Source of the DNA: Pseudodesulfovibrio aespoeensis Aspo-2
Lineage (GTDB): Bacteria; Desulfobacterota; Desulfovibrionia; Desulfovibrionales; Desulfovibrionaceae
NCBI RefSeq assembly: GCF_000176915.2
Contig: NC_014844.1
Location: forward strand, 1,674,001 to 1,738,000
Direction: 5' to 3'
DNA length: 64,000 nt
The notes beneath the pieces were generated by a model. It ran no database searches and was not told where the DNA came from. It saw only the letters and a program-made list of their open reading frames with translations. The position numbers and the translations under genes were made by a program. Shown here piece by piece: positions 1 to 10,248 of the stretch (positions are counted from its first letter, which is position 1; each line of letters opens with the position of its first letter).

Positions 1-511
1 CCTGGGCCGTGGGGAACATGGGGGACGGGAAGCTGAAGAACCCTTCGCCCAGCACGGCCCGCAGCCCGGCGGTCGAGGCCGCGTCGCCGGTCACCTGCTC
101 GTGGAAATAGCCGTTTAAAAATGCGGTGCATCCGGTGCGGATCAGCTCGGCGCAGCCCAGGGCCGCGCCGATGCCGAGCATCTCCTCAGTCAGCTGGAAT
201 TCCACCGGCCAGATGTGTTCCTCAAGCCACTCCATGAGCGGCATGTCGTCGGCAAACCCCCGGAACAAGGTCATGGGCAGGTGGGTGTGCCCGTTGACCA
301 GTCCTGGCATGAGCATGCACCCGCCAAGGTCGAGCCGGTCCGCTGGGGCATACGCCCGTTCCATTTCCGGTCGCGGGCCGATCCGGTCCACCAGCCCGCC
401 CGTGACGGCCACCGCGCCGTTGCTGATGACGGTGCGGGCGTCGTCCTGGGTGATGATCACGTCGGCCAGGACGAGCAGGTCGCAGGGAGAGGGTGGCAAC
501 GAGTTGGTCAA
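1..511 (-). CDS. mtaD: Amidohydrolase, MTA/SAH deaminase-like, 5' part (runs off the left edge)
   Basis: The first 170 residues of a metal-dependent amidohydrolase. After a short beta-sandwich segment the chain reads PGLVNGHTHLPMTLFRG, the HxH metal-binding motif of the S-adenosylhomocysteine / 5'-methylthioadenosine deaminase family. The following DDMPLMEWLEEHIWPVE is also typical of that family, whose members deaminate the adenine ring of MTA or SAH. No ATG or GTG exists in this frame after the last stop at about 544, so the TTG at 509-511 is the likely start, 4 bases after the mtnP stop. The order apt-mtnP-this gene points to methylthioadenosine salvage. The C-terminal catalytic half is outside the window, so the exact substrate is inferred. 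Confidence 0.8.
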   Translation of the reverse strand, partial: MTNSLPPSPCDLLVLADVIITQDDARTVISNGAVAVTGGLVDRIGPRPEMERAYAPADRLDLGGCMLMPGLVNGHTHLPMTLFRGFADDMPLMEWLEEHIWPVEFQLTEEMLGIGAALGCAELIRTGCTAFLNGYFHEQVTGDAASTAGLRAVLGEGFFSFPSPMFPTAQ

Positions 512-515
512 GGAA

Positions 516-1265
516 TCAGTCCAGGTTGGCGATGGTTTCGGTCAGGAGCGAGGTGACCATTTCCACATTGCTCCTGAACACCTCGATGATGTCATCCCAG
601 GAGACAGGGGCCTCGTCGGTCTTCCAGCAGTCGTAGTCCGTGCTCATGGCGACCGAGGCATAGGGGATGCCCGCCTCGTTGGCCAGGATGCATTCGGGCG
701 CGATGCTCATGTTGATGACATCCGCCCCCCACATGCGGAACATGTTCGATTCCGCCCTGGTGGAGAAGCGCGAACCCTCGATGGTGACGACCGTGCCGGT
801 CTTGTGGTGGGCGATGCCCAGCCGCTCGCAGGCGTCAATGAGGTGCCTGCGCAGCGCGGCGTCAAAGGGGTCGGCCATGCCTGTGTGTCTTGGATCGTGC
901 GGGGCAAAGGTTTCGTAAAACGAAACGTGGCGCAGCCGGGTGAAATCGATGAACTGGTCGAGGATGATCAGGTGCCCCCGGTCGATCTCCTGGCGCAGGG
1001 AGCCGCAGGCCGTGGTGGCGATGATGCAGCCGCATCCGGCGTCCTTGAGGGCCTTGATGTTGGCCCGGTAATTGACATGGGTGGGCGGGATGGTGTGTTC
1101 GCGGCCATGCCGGGCAAGGAGGACCACGTCCCGGCCTGCCATGGTGCCATGCCTGAGCGGGGCAGAGGGGACGCCGTAGCTGTTGGAGACCTCCACGTCG
1201 CGGGCGTCGTGCAGGATATCCGGGTTGTCCAGGCCGCTGCCGCCGATGATGCCTATGAGGGTCAT
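516..1265 (-). CDS. mtnP: S-methyl-5'-thioadenosine phosphorylase
   Basis: A 249-residue purine-nucleoside-phosphorylase-fold enzyme (PNP/MTAP family 2). It splits methylthioadenosine, the by-product of polyamine synthesis, with phosphate to give adenine and methylthioribose-1-phosphate. Visible motifs are the N-terminal IGIIGGSGL phosphate-binding loop, the RHGREHTIPPTHVNYRAN segment and the SIAPECILANEAGI region near the C-terminus. The start ATG is at 1263-1265, preceded by AGAAGGAACA, and lies 13 bases after the apt stop. Its product adenine is the substrate of the upstream apt gene, so the two probably act in sequence. The family also holds MTIP and purine phosphorylases; MTA is the most likely substrate but is not proven by motif reading. 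Confidence 0.9.
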   Translation of the reverse strand: MTLIGIIGGSGLDNPDILHDARDVEVSNSYGVPSAPLRHGTMAGRDVVLLARHGREHTIPPTHVNYRANIKALKDAGCGCIIATTACGSLRQEIDRGHLIILDQFIDFTRLRHVSFYETFAPHDPRHTGMADPFDAALRRHLIDACERLGIAHHKTGTVVTIEGSRFSTRAESNMFRMWGADVINMSIAPECILANEAGIPYASVAMSTDYDCWKTDEAPVSWDDIIEVFRSNVEMVTSLLTETIANLD

Positions 1266-1278
1266 GAAAGTGTTCCTT

Positions 1279-1800
1279 CTAGTCGAGTTCAAGCAGGAAG
1301 CAGTGCTCCTGTCCGGCGTCCTGCATCCGCTTGGGGCCGTCCAGGAAGCCGAGCTGGATGACAAAGCCGCAGCCCACGATCTCGCCGCCCGCCTCGGCCA
1401 CCAGTTTGAGCATGCCCTCGACGGTGCCGCCCGTGGCCAGCAGGTCGTCGATGACCAGGACCTTCTCGCCCGGAGCGATGGCGTCCTCGTGCATGCACAG
1501 GGTGTCGGTGCCGTATTCGAGGTCGTAGGTGACGCAGCGGTTCTTGAAGGGCAGCTTGCCCGGCTTGCGCACGGGCACGAAGCCGATGCCCATCTTGTAG
1601 GCCAGCGGCGCGCCGAAGATGAAGCCGCGCGCCTCCGCGGCCACGATTTTGGTGGCCCCGCAATCCTTGAACTTCTCGGCCAGACAGTCGACCGCGTGCC
1701 TGAAGGCGTCAGGGTCGCTGAGGATCGGGGTTATGTCGAAGAAAACGATGCCTTTTTTCGGGTAATCGGGAATGTCCCGAACATAGTCGCGCAGATTCAT
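1279..1800 (-). CDS. apt: Adenine phosphoribosyltransferase
   Basis: A 173-residue cytosolic enzyme that converts adenine and PRPP to AMP. The PRPP-binding motif VLVIDDLLATGGT sits at residues 114-126, and the N-terminal DIPDYPKKGIVFFDITPIL is the type I APRT signature. Length equals the usual bacterial Apt (about 170-180). The start ATG at 1798-1800 has a strong GGAGGGAGCA ribosome site directly upstream. It is the first gene of the apt-mtnP-mtaD-like transcription unit, with a good promoter at 1830-1859, and would recycle the adenine released by MtnP. Confidence 0.95.
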   Translation of the reverse strand: MNLRDYVRDIPDYPKKGIVFFDITPILSDPDAFRHAVDCLAEKFKDCGATKIVAAEARGFIFGAPLAYKMGIGFVPVRKPGKLPFKNRCVTYDLEYGTDTLCMHEDAIAPGEKVLVIDDLLATGGTVEGMLKLVAEAGGEIVGCGFVIQLGFLDGPKRMQDAGQEHCFLLELD

Positions 1801-1829
1801 TGCTCCCTCCAGCGGATAATTACCGCCGA

Positions 1830-1859
1830 TTCATACGTTTGAAAATCCGCAGCTGTCAA
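1830..1859 (-). promoter_or_regulatory. Sigma-70-type promoter of apt
   Basis: On the minus strand TTGACA (1859-1854) is followed after 18 bases by TATGAA (1835-1830), giving a leader of about 25 bases before apt. The same TTGACA/TATGAA pair occurs before dapL and before the Phe leader peptide in this window, which strengthens the call. Confidence 0.65.
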
Positions 1860-1917
1860 TGGTGTTGCCTTGGCCCGGCGCTTGGGCTAGTGAGGTGGCC
1901 ACACGGAGACCAGAAAC

Positions 1918-2703
1918 ATGCACGGCGAAGCGTACCATCACAAGGCCAAGAAGAGCCTGGGCCAGAACTTTCTGACCGACCAGAACATCTGCCGCAGGAT
2001 CGTGGACGCCATCGCGCCCGGCCCGACGGACACTATAATAGAAATAGGTCCGGGGCAGGGGGCGCTGACCGGGTTCATCGCCCAGGCCCATCCGGCCCGG
2101 TTCAGCGTGATCGAGCTGGACGACGGGCTGGCCGACCGGCTTGAGGGCGCATATCCGGACATCGAGGTGATCCGGGCCGACGCGCTGAGATTCCCGTGGG
2201 AATCCCTCAACGCGGGGGAGCGGTGCAAGATCGTCGGCAACCTGCCCTACAACGTGGGCTCCAAACTCATCTGGGATATCGTCTCGCGGGTGCAAACCCT
2301 TGATCGGGCGGTGTTCATGGTCCAGCACGAGGTGGCCCTGCGCCTGACCGCCGAGCCCGGCTGCAAGGCCTACGGCGGCCTGACCGCCTGGGTGCGCAAT
2401 TTCGCGGACACCCGCTATCTCTTCAAGGTGCCGCCCACGGTCTTTCGTCCGCAACCCAAGGTGGATTCCGCCGTGGTCGCCTTTGTCCCCAGGCCGGTCG
2501 GGGAATGGCCCCGGTCGCCCCAAGCGCTGGACAGGCTGATCAAGATGCTCTTCCAGAAACGGCGCAAGCAACTCTCGAACATACTCAAGCCGTTGTGGAG
2601 CCAGGAGATCGAAAATTGGTTCGCAAGCCAGGGGATAAGCCCGATGGCGCGTCCGGAGACCCTGTCGCCGCAGCAATTCCTTGAACTGTCCGCCCTTATC
2701 TGA
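1918..2703 (+). CDS. rsmA: 16S rRNA (A1518/A1519-N6) dimethyltransferase
   Basis: A 261-residue KsgA/Dim1 family enzyme that dimethylates the two adjacent adenines of the 3'-terminal 16S rRNA helix, a late checkpoint of 30S assembly. The N-terminal KKSLGQNFLTDQNI signature is at residues 11-24, the SAM-binding EIGPGQGALT at about 42-51, and the catalytic NLPY at 108-111. The C-terminal rRNA-binding domain is complete. It is divergent from apt and stands alone; no clear terminator follows it before the HU gene. Length is normal for the family. Confidence 0.96.
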   Translation: MHGEAYHHKAKKSLGQNFLTDQNICRRIVDAIAPGPTDTIIEIGPGQGALTGFIAQAHPARFSVIELDDGLADRLEGAYPDIEVIRADALRFPWESLNAGERCKIVGNLPYNVGSKLIWDIVSRVQTLDRAVFMVQHEVALRLTAEPGCKAYGGLTAWVRNFADTRYLFKVPPTVFRPQPKVDSAVVAFVPRPVGEWPRSPQALDRLIKMLFQKRRKQLSNILKPLWSQEIENWFASQGISPMARPETLSPQQFLELSALI

Positions 2704-2973
2704 ACAGATTGCCCGCAAGTCCTTGCCCGGCAAGAGCATTGCGCCAACGGGCGCGACCGTCCCGGACAGTGGAGCGGATCGGAAAAATCCCCCGGAAGCA
2801 CCAACTGGCTTCATTTTTTTCAGATTTATGGCCCGACGGGCTGGACACGGGGTGAAAGTTCATTTAAAGGCCAGTAAGTGAGTTGCTACGGATTCGAAGT
2901 GCGGACGCAAACCCGTGCGTGCCGGGCTTTTACCCAATACGTAGGTTAATTTCTTAGTGAGGAGGAAGGACTG

Positions 2974-3246
2974 ATGACAAAGGCTGAGTTGGTTGTCAAA
3001 ATTGCTGAGAAGGCCAATCTGACCAAAGCGAACGCCGAGCGCGCCCTGAACGCTTTCCTGGAAAGCGTGGAGGGCAACCTCGTGAGCGAAGGCAAGCTGA
3101 CCCTGACAGGTTTCGGCACCTTTGTGGTTGAGCAGCGCAAGGCTCGTGTGGGCCGCAATCCCCGCACCGGTGCCGATATCAAGATTCCGGCCACCAAGGT
3201 GGTCAAATTCCGTCCTGGCAAGCTCCTCAAGGATGCCATTAAGTAA
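2974..3246 (+). CDS. HU family DNA-binding protein
   Basis: A 90-residue histone-like nucleoid protein that bends DNA as a dimer. The sequence shows the HU/IHF beta-arm region GFGTFVVEQRKARVGRNPRTG, with the RNP tip, and the C-terminal PATKVVKFRPGKLLKDAI. The start follows a very strong AGGAGGAAGGA site. About 270 bases of non-coding DNA lie upstream (2704-2973), in which I see no clear promoter. A 57-residue membrane protein follows 17 bases downstream and is probably co-transcribed, up to the terminator at 3458-3490. Confidence 0.95.
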   Translation: MTKAELVVKIAEKANLTKANAERALNAFLESVEGNLVSEGKLTLTGFGTFVVEQRKARVGRNPRTGADIKIPATKVVKFRPGKLLKDAIK

Positions 3247-3263
3247 TCTGGAGGAGATTCCCC

Positions 3264-3437
3264 ATGATGATTCACGGTGAAACCGTTCACAGTCCGCTCC
3301 CGATGGACCTTCCCTGGTGGATGCCCGATCATTTCATCTTCTTCGGCGTCCTGTACGTCGTTCTGGGCGTCATCGGTGTTGGCCTGACCTACACGATCGC
3401 CAAGTCCTGGTGTGACGCCAAAAAGGCGCACCACTAG
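3264..3437 (+). CDS. Small membrane protein of unknown function (57 aa)
   Basis: A short ORF beginning ATGATGATT with GGAGGAGATTCCCC upstream, 17 bases after the HU gene. The product has a polar N-terminus with the cluster DLPWWMPDH, one hydrophobic helix (about residues 24-46, FIFFGVLYVVLGVIGVG) and a basic, His-rich tail ending DAKKAHH. This predicts a single-pass inner-membrane peptide. The strong ribosome site, the position between HU and a clean terminator, and normal codon use argue that it is real. I do not recognise the family; the small size and the WW/H residues would suit a subunit of a membrane complex, but that is only a guess. Confidence 0.75.
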   Translation: MMIHGETVHSPLPMDLPWWMPDHFIFFGVLYVVLGVIGVGLTYTIAKSWCDAKKAHH

Positions 3438-3457
3438 GCCTGTCATGCATCACGCGT

Positions 3458-3490
3458 AGCCTGCCGGAGCAAATCCGGCAGGCTGCTTTT
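3458..3490 (+). terminator. Rho-independent terminator of the HU operon
   Basis: Perfect 11-base inverted repeat AGCCTGCCGGA / TCCGGCAGGCT with a GCAAA loop (3458-3484), followed by GCTTTTATT. Confidence 0.9.
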
Positions 3491-3531
3491 ATTGCCCCGC
3501 CCCAAGGTCGAGGTATGCATCTCTTTTGTGG

Positions 3532-3560
3532 TTGCAATTCGTCGGGCGGGGGTGTATGTA
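3532..3560 (+). promoter_or_regulatory. Promoter of the rpsU-rpoD operon
   Basis: TTGCAA (3532-3537), a 17-base spacer and TATGTA (3555-3560). The resulting leader of about 50 bases contains a perfect GC-rich hairpin, GCCCGCC-TGA-GGCGGGC at 3579-3595, just before the AGGAGGTGA ribosome site of rpsU. The hairpin may be a ribosomal-protein control site or simply protect the mRNA. Confidence 0.55.
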
Positions 3561-3619
3561 GCTTTTCTTATTTCGCCAGCCCGCCTGAGGCGGGCGGTTC
3601 ACCGAGGAGGTGATTTCCA

Positions 3620-3820
3620 TTGCCCGGCGTATATTTAGACGATAGCGACAACTTCGACATCTCCCTGCGTCGTTTCAAGAAGCAGGTTGAAAAGGCCGGA
3701 ATTCTTTCCGAGCTCAAGAAGCGCCAGCACTACGAGAAGCCCAGCGTCCAGAAGAAGAAAAAGAAGGCCGCCGCCAAGAAACGGCTCGCCAAGAAAATGC
3801 GCAAAGTGCGCGGTATGTAG
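3620..3820 (+). CDS. rpsU: Small ribosomal subunit protein bS21
   Basis: A 66-residue, highly basic ribosomal protein with the S21 pattern [21 protein letters not shown] followed by a Lys/Arg-rich tail. Translation starts at TTG (3620-3622): the conserved N-terminus PGVYLDD begins right after it, the AGGAGGTGA site is correctly spaced 6-7 bases upstream, and no ATG is near. It is the first gene of the rpsU-yqeY-mutS2-dnaG-rpoD operon, a variant of the universal macromolecular-synthesis operon linking translation, replication priming and transcription initiation. Confidence 0.95.
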   Translation: MPGVYLDDSDNFDISLRRFKKQVEKAGILSELKKRQHYEKPSVQKKKKKAAAKKRLAKKMRKVRGM

Positions 3821-3822
3821 AC

Positions 3823-4272
3823 ATGAGTCTGTTGCAGAAGATAGACACTGACTACATAGAGGCCTACAAGGCCAAAGCGACGGTAAAAGTGGCCGTCTTG
3901 AGGCATCTCAAGACGGCCATTCAAACTCGCATGGCCGAGGGCAGGGGCAAAGACGTCACGGATGATGACGTGCTTGATCTCATTGCCAAGCAGGTCAAGC
4001 AACGCAAGGATTCCTTCGAGCAGTACACCAGTGCGGGTCGCGACGATCTTGCCAGGGTCGAGGCCGAGGAACTGGCAGAGCTTGAGCAGTATCTGCCCAG
4101 GCCCCTTGGCGACGAAGCGCTAGCTGCCGCCATCGACAAGGCCGTGGCAGACCTCGGGGCGACCGGTGTGCAGGACATGGGCAAGGTCATGCAGGCCGTC
4201 CTGAGTGCCCACAAAGGGCAGGTCGACGGCAAGAAGGCCAGCGCCCTGGTTCGTTCCAGGCTTTCCGCCTAA
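3823..4272 (+). CDS. yqeY: GatB/YqeY domain protein
   Basis: A 149-residue stand-alone YqeY protein, homologous to the tail domain of the amidotransferase GatB. The sequence matches along its length: N-terminal LLQKIDTDYIEAYKAKATVKVAVLRHLKTAI, central VKQRKDSFEQYTSAGRDDLA and ELEQYLPRPLGDEAL, and C-terminal MGKVMQAV..KGQVDGK. The family role is unclear (tRNA binding or aminoacyl-tRNA quality control has been proposed). It begins 2 bases after the rpsU stop and is translationally linked to it, an arrangement common in bacteria. Confidence 0.92.
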   Translation: MSLLQKIDTDYIEAYKAKATVKVAVLRHLKTAIQTRMAEGRGKDVTDDDVLDLIAKQVKQRKDSFEQYTSAGRDDLARVEAEELAELEQYLPRPLGDEALAAAIDKAVADLGATGVQDMGKVMQAVLSAHKGQVDGKKASALVRSRLSA

Positions 4273-4295
4273 CTCTCCAAACATAGACGGCTCAT

Positions 4296-6614
4296 ATGGA
4301 GTCCAGATCATTTCAGGTATTGGAGTTCCCGAAAATTCTCGGGGCATTGGCCGGTTTCGCCGTTTCCGGAGCCGGGACTTCCGCCTGCCTGAAACTCCAT
4401 CCGTTCAAGGAGCTCGACGAAATCAGGGAGGCCCTTGTCCTCTATGGGCAGGCTGCCGCCTGGGTCGTCGAATCCTCCTTTGTCATGCGCGCCTTCCCGG
4501 AGCTGGGCGGGCTGTTCGCCTACCTTGAGGGGCCGGGCAACGCCCTGGACCAGGACGATCTCTTTGCCCTCAAGCAGGTGCTTGATGTGGCTGGCGAGGC
4601 GCGCCAGTCGCTTGAGAAATTTCAGGATCGCGGCTGGGACATCCTGGGCCGGACCCTCTTTGCCTATGCGTGGCCATCACGGACCGTTTCCGGCATAGGC
4701 CGCTGCCTGGACCCGGAAGGCAGCATCCGCGACGCCAGCTCGCCCGAGCTGCTGGCCGTGCGCCAGGAGATCCGGGCCATCCACCAGCGTTGCACCAAGA
4801 GGGTCAAGGACTTCATCCTGGCCGAGAACCTGGGGCAGGCGCTCCAGGACGAGTTCATGACCATCTCGTCCGACCGCTACGTGCTGCCCTTCAAGGCCAA
4901 CTACAAGAACAAGACCAAGGGCATCATCCACGATTATTCCCAGACCGGCGAGACCTGCTATTTCGAGCCCATGTTCCTGGTGGAGACCAACAACCGGCTC
5001 CAGGAACTCAAGCGCGAAGAGCGGGAAGAAGAGTACAAGATTTTGAAATACCTGACGGAACTTGTCCGTCAGGAGCAAGAGGGCGTGCTGGGTGCGTACA
5101 GCGGTCTGGTCACTCTCGACGTGCTCATGGCCAAGGTGGCCCTGGGACGGGCCATCCAGGGGAGGGCCATCGAGGTGGAGCGGGAAGGCGAGCCCAGGCT
5201 CGTCAGGGCGCGGCATCCGCTGCTGGCCCTGACCGACACCGCCGTGCAGCCCGTGGATATCGAACTGCTGGCCGGGCACAAGGCGCTCATCATCAGCGGC
5301 GGCAACGCGGGCGGCAAGACCGTCTGCCTCAAGACCCTGGGCCTGATCGCCCTGATGACCTTTGCCGGGCTGCCCGTACCGGTTGCCGAGGGAAGCGTGC
5401 TTCCGCTGTGGACGGACATTTTCGTGGTCATGGGCGACGAGCAGAGCCTGGAGGAGAACGTCTCCACCTTCACCGCCCAGATCAAGTACCTGTGCCGGGT
5501 GTGGGACCAGATCGGCAGGCGCACGCTCTTCATCCTCGACGAATTCGGCGCGGGCACGGACCCCACCCAGGGCGCGGCCCTGGCCCAGGCGGTCATCGAC
5601 AATCTGGTGGAGCGCGAGGCCACCTCGATCATCGCCACGCATTTTCCGGCCCTCAAGGCATACGCCATGGCGGCCGATTCAGTCAGGGCGGCCAGCGTGC
5701 TCTTTGATCCGGGCACCAAGAAGCCGCTGTTCCGGCTGGCCTACGATCAGGTGGGAGCGTCCATCGCCCTTGACGTGGCCCGCGAACACGGGCTGCCCCG
5801 GACCATTCTGGAACGCGCCGAGCGCTACCTGCTGCTGGAAGGCTCGGACACCTCCTCGGTGCTCGACCGGCTCAACGAGATGGCGGTCAAGCGCGAGCAG
5901 GAGCTGGACGCCGTGCGGGCCGAGCGCGAGAAGCTGGAGCACAAGCGCGACAAGCTCGAAGCACGCTTCGAGAAGGAACGCGCCAGGGTGCTCAAGGACA
6001 TCCAGGCCCAGGCCCAGGCCATTGTCAGGCAGTGGCAGGCGGACAAGCTGGGCCGCAAGGAAACGCGCAAAAAGCTGGCCGAGGTGCGCGAGCGGGTGCT
6101 GGAGATGGGGCCGAATCCCACAGCCGGCACCGGGAACACGGCGGGAGATGGTGACCTTTCGTTTGCCGACATTGTCCCCGGCCTGAAAGTGTCGTATCCG
6201 GCATGGAACAAGTCCGGCACCGTCATCGAGGTGAATGTCCGCAAGCGGCAGGCCAAGGTGGACATTGGCGGCGTGGCCATGTGGATCAAGGCGGAGAACC
6301 TCGGTCCGGTCGAAAAATCGGGCGAGCCGCTGGCCAGGGCCGAAGTCGTGTCCTCAGGGCCGCCGTCGGAACTGGTGGTCGAGGTGGACATCCGGGGCAA
6401 CCGGGCCGACATGGCCCTGAGCATGCTGGAGCGGGCCATGGACGACGCCCTGCGCAAGGGTGCGGGCAAGATGGAGATCATTCACGGGCGCGGGACCGGA
6501 GCCCTGCGCCGCGAGGTGCATGACTTCCTGGGGCATTATCCGGCAGTGGCGGAGTTTTCCATCGCCAATGAGGAACGCGGCGGCGACGGCATGACCGAAG
6601 TAACTCTCAAGTAG
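4296..6614 (+). CDS. mutS2: Endonuclease MutS2
   Basis: A 772-residue MutS2 protein: MutS-type core and clamp, ABC-type ATPase and a C-terminal Smr nuclease domain. Walker A GGNAGGKT lies at about residues 334-342 and Walker B LFILDEFGAGTDP at about 410-420. A long charged coiled coil (about 510-600) follows, then the Smr domain from about 696, with VDIRGNRADMAL and the IHGRGTGALR active-site motif. It lacks the N-terminal mismatch-recognition domain of MutS, as the family does. MutS2 acts in suppressing recombination and, in Bacillus, in rescuing collided ribosomes; its place between ribosomal and replication genes fits either. A separate true MutS is at 47765-50431. Confidence 0.95.
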   Translation: MESRSFQVLEFPKILGALAGFAVSGAGTSACLKLHPFKELDEIREALVLYGQAAAWVVESSFVMRAFPELGGLFAYLEGPGNALDQDDLFALKQVLDVAGEARQSLEKFQDRGWDILGRTLFAYAWPSRTVSGIGRCLDPEGSIRDASSPELLAVRQEIRAIHQRCTKRVKDFILAENLGQALQDEFMTISSDRYVLPFKANYKNKTKGIIHDYSQTGETCYFEPMFLVETNNRLQELKREEREEEYKILKYLTELVRQEQEGVLGAYSGLVTLDVLMAKVALGRAIQGRAIEVEREGEPRLVRARHPLLALTDTAVQPVDIELLAGHKALIISGGNAGGKTVCLKTLGLIALMTFAGLPVPVAEGSVLPLWTDIFVVMGDEQSLEENVSTFTAQIKYLCRVWDQIGRRTLFILDEFGAGTDPTQGAALAQAVIDNLVEREATSIIATHFPALKAYAMAADSVRAASVLFDPGTKKPLFRLAYDQVGASIALDVAREHGLPRTILERAERYLLLEGSDTSSVLDRLNEMAVKREQELDAVRAEREKLEHKRDKLEARFEKERARVLKDIQAQAQAIVRQWQADKLGRKETRKKLAEVRERVLEMGPNPTAGTGNTAGDGDLSFADIVPGLKVSYPAWNKSGTVIEVNVRKRQAKVDIGGVAMWIKAENLGPVEKSGEPLARAEVVSSGPPSELVVEVDIRGNRADMALSMLERAMDDALRKGAGKMEIIHGRGTGALRREVHDFLGHYPAVAEFSIANEERGGDGMTEVTLK

Positions 6615-6642
6615 CCGGTTTTCGACCGGTGCGGAGGCGCAC

Positions 6643-8401
6643 ATGGACAGGAGTGCTGTCGAGGCCGTCAAGGCCCGCATCAGCATCGCGGACATCGTAC
6701 GCCGCTACGTGGACCTGAAACCCGTTTCAGGCCGCTGGATGGGGGCGTGCCCGTTTCACCAGGAAACCAAGCCGTCCATGTCCGTGAACGACGACGAGGG
6801 TTTTTTCTACTGCTTCGGCTGTCAGGCTTCTGGCGATGTTTTCGATTTCTACGCGCGCATCAACGGGCTCGAATTTCGCGAGGCTCTGGAGCATCTGGCC
6901 GCCGAGGCCGGGGTGGAGCTTGGCAATGTTCCCCACGATCCGCACGCGGCAGAGCGCAAGGCGCGCATTGCCATGCTCTTTGACATGCACGACGAGGCCA
7001 ATGCCTGGTTTCAGCGCAATCTGACCATGGAGGCAGGTGCGGTGGCCAGAGAGTATCTGACAAAACGGGGGATGACCCCGGACGTGATCCGCAAATTCGG
7101 CCTGGGCTACAGCCCGGACGACTGGCGCGGCCTTGAGAGCCACCTCAAGGGAAAAGGGCGCACGCCCGAATTGGGGGTCGAGGCCGGACTTTTGTCTCAG
7201 AACGAAAAAGGCAACATATACGACAGGTTCCGTGGAAGACTCATCTTCCCCATTCAAAATTTGTCGGGTCGGGTCATTGCCTTTGGTGGCAGAATAATTA
7301 CAGATGGGGAACCCAAGTATCTGAACAGCTCGGATACCCCGATTTACAAGAAGGGTGACCATCTGTACGGGTTGAATCTGGCACGGTCCACCATGACCCG
7401 CTCCAAGCGGGCTTTGCTGACCGAGGGGTACATGGATGTCATCTCGCTCCACCAGTTCGGCTACACCGACGCCTGCGGCGTTCTGGGCACGGCCCTGACG
7501 CCCGAGCAGGTGAAACGGCTGGCCGGATTCTGCTCGCGCGTCGATCTGGTCTTTGACGGCGACGGGGCGGGGCGCAAGGCAGCCCTCAAGAGCAGCCGGA
7601 TGATCCTGCTGCAGGGCGTGGCCTGCCGCGTCGTGCTCATGCCCCAGGGCGAGGACGTGGACAGCCTGTTGCAGACCAAGGGGGCCGAGGGGTTCGAGGC
7701 GTGCATGGAGCAGGCCCCGGACGGCCTTGATTTTTGCATGACCACCTTGCGCAACGAATTTGCGCCGCGTGAGATCATGGCCTGGGCCAAGGGGTTCCTG
7801 ACGGATCTGCCCGATGCCTCGTTGCGCGCCTTCTACCTGCCGCGCATCGCGGGCGGTCTTGGGTTGTCCGAGGCCGATTTCAGGCGCGACACGGGCGTTT
7901 CCGGACCGCCGCGCAACACGCCCGGCAGGAGGCCGCCAGAGCGGGGCAGCCATCAGGCGCAGGATGGACAGGGTCGCCAGAATCTTCCGGCAGTGGGCAA
8001 GGAAGACCATGACGACAAGTATTTTTTGCGTTTCGCCATCCAGTACCCGGACTATGTCCAGGCGCTGGCCGAGAGGGGTTTTGCGCATGTCCTCGCCACG
8101 CAATGGGCCGGGGCGCTCTGGGAGAAGCTCGTCAATGCGCAGCATGGCCAGATACTGAGCCAGCTGAACGATCAGGAGAAGAGCTTCTACTTTAAGTGTC
8201 GCGCGGAGGTGCGCCAGACCGCGCTCACGGGACGCGAACTGCTGGACGAATGGGAACATATCTGCAATAAGATCGCGTTTGCACAGCAGAAAGAAGACAG
8301 GCGGCAGCTCAAAGAGGCCCTGAACCAGGCGCAACTCAGCGGTGACAGGCAGCGGATAAACGAGTGTTTTCGGGCCTTGGAAGAATCTCTCAGGAGGGAC
8401 G

Positions 8402-8415
<14 letters not shown>
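6643..8415 (+). CDS. dnaG: DNA primase
   Basis: A 590-residue bacterial primase that makes RNA primers at the fork. The CHC2 zinc finger is seen as Cys36, His39, Cys57, Cys60. The central TOPRIM domain shows the acidic TEGYMDV motif at about residues 259-266 and FDGDGAG at about 302-308, which bind catalytic metal. The C-terminal region (about 450-590) would bind the DnaB helicase; it is preceded by a hydrophilic linker rich in Gly/Arg/Pro. The last 14 bases overlap the start of rpoD, so the two are translationally coupled. Confidence 0.96.
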
Positions 8416-10147
<1,732 letters not shown>

Positions 10148-10157
10148 GCACTGGAAG

Positions 10158-10192
10158 GGCCGGGAGAGACATCCTCTCCCGGCCTTTTTTTA
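10158..10192 (+). terminator. Terminator of the rpsU-rpoD operon
   Basis: Perfect 11-base stem GGCCGGGAGAG / CTCTCCCGGCC with an ACATC loop, followed directly by seven T. Confidence 0.95.
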
Positions 10193-10248
10193 TATCTGCC
10201 GCTCCATGCGGCCCCGCGCCAGAACCCAAGCCCCACGGGATCAGGACC

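Noticed and set aside
3751-3800. A-rich run GAAGAAGAAAAAGAAG as a low-complexity repeat
   Set aside because: It is the normal Lys-rich tail of ribosomal protein bS21.
10193-10248. Cobalamin riboswitch before cbiB
   Set aside because: The gap after the rpoD terminator is only about 56 bases, too short for the aptamer, and has no B12-box-like sequence.
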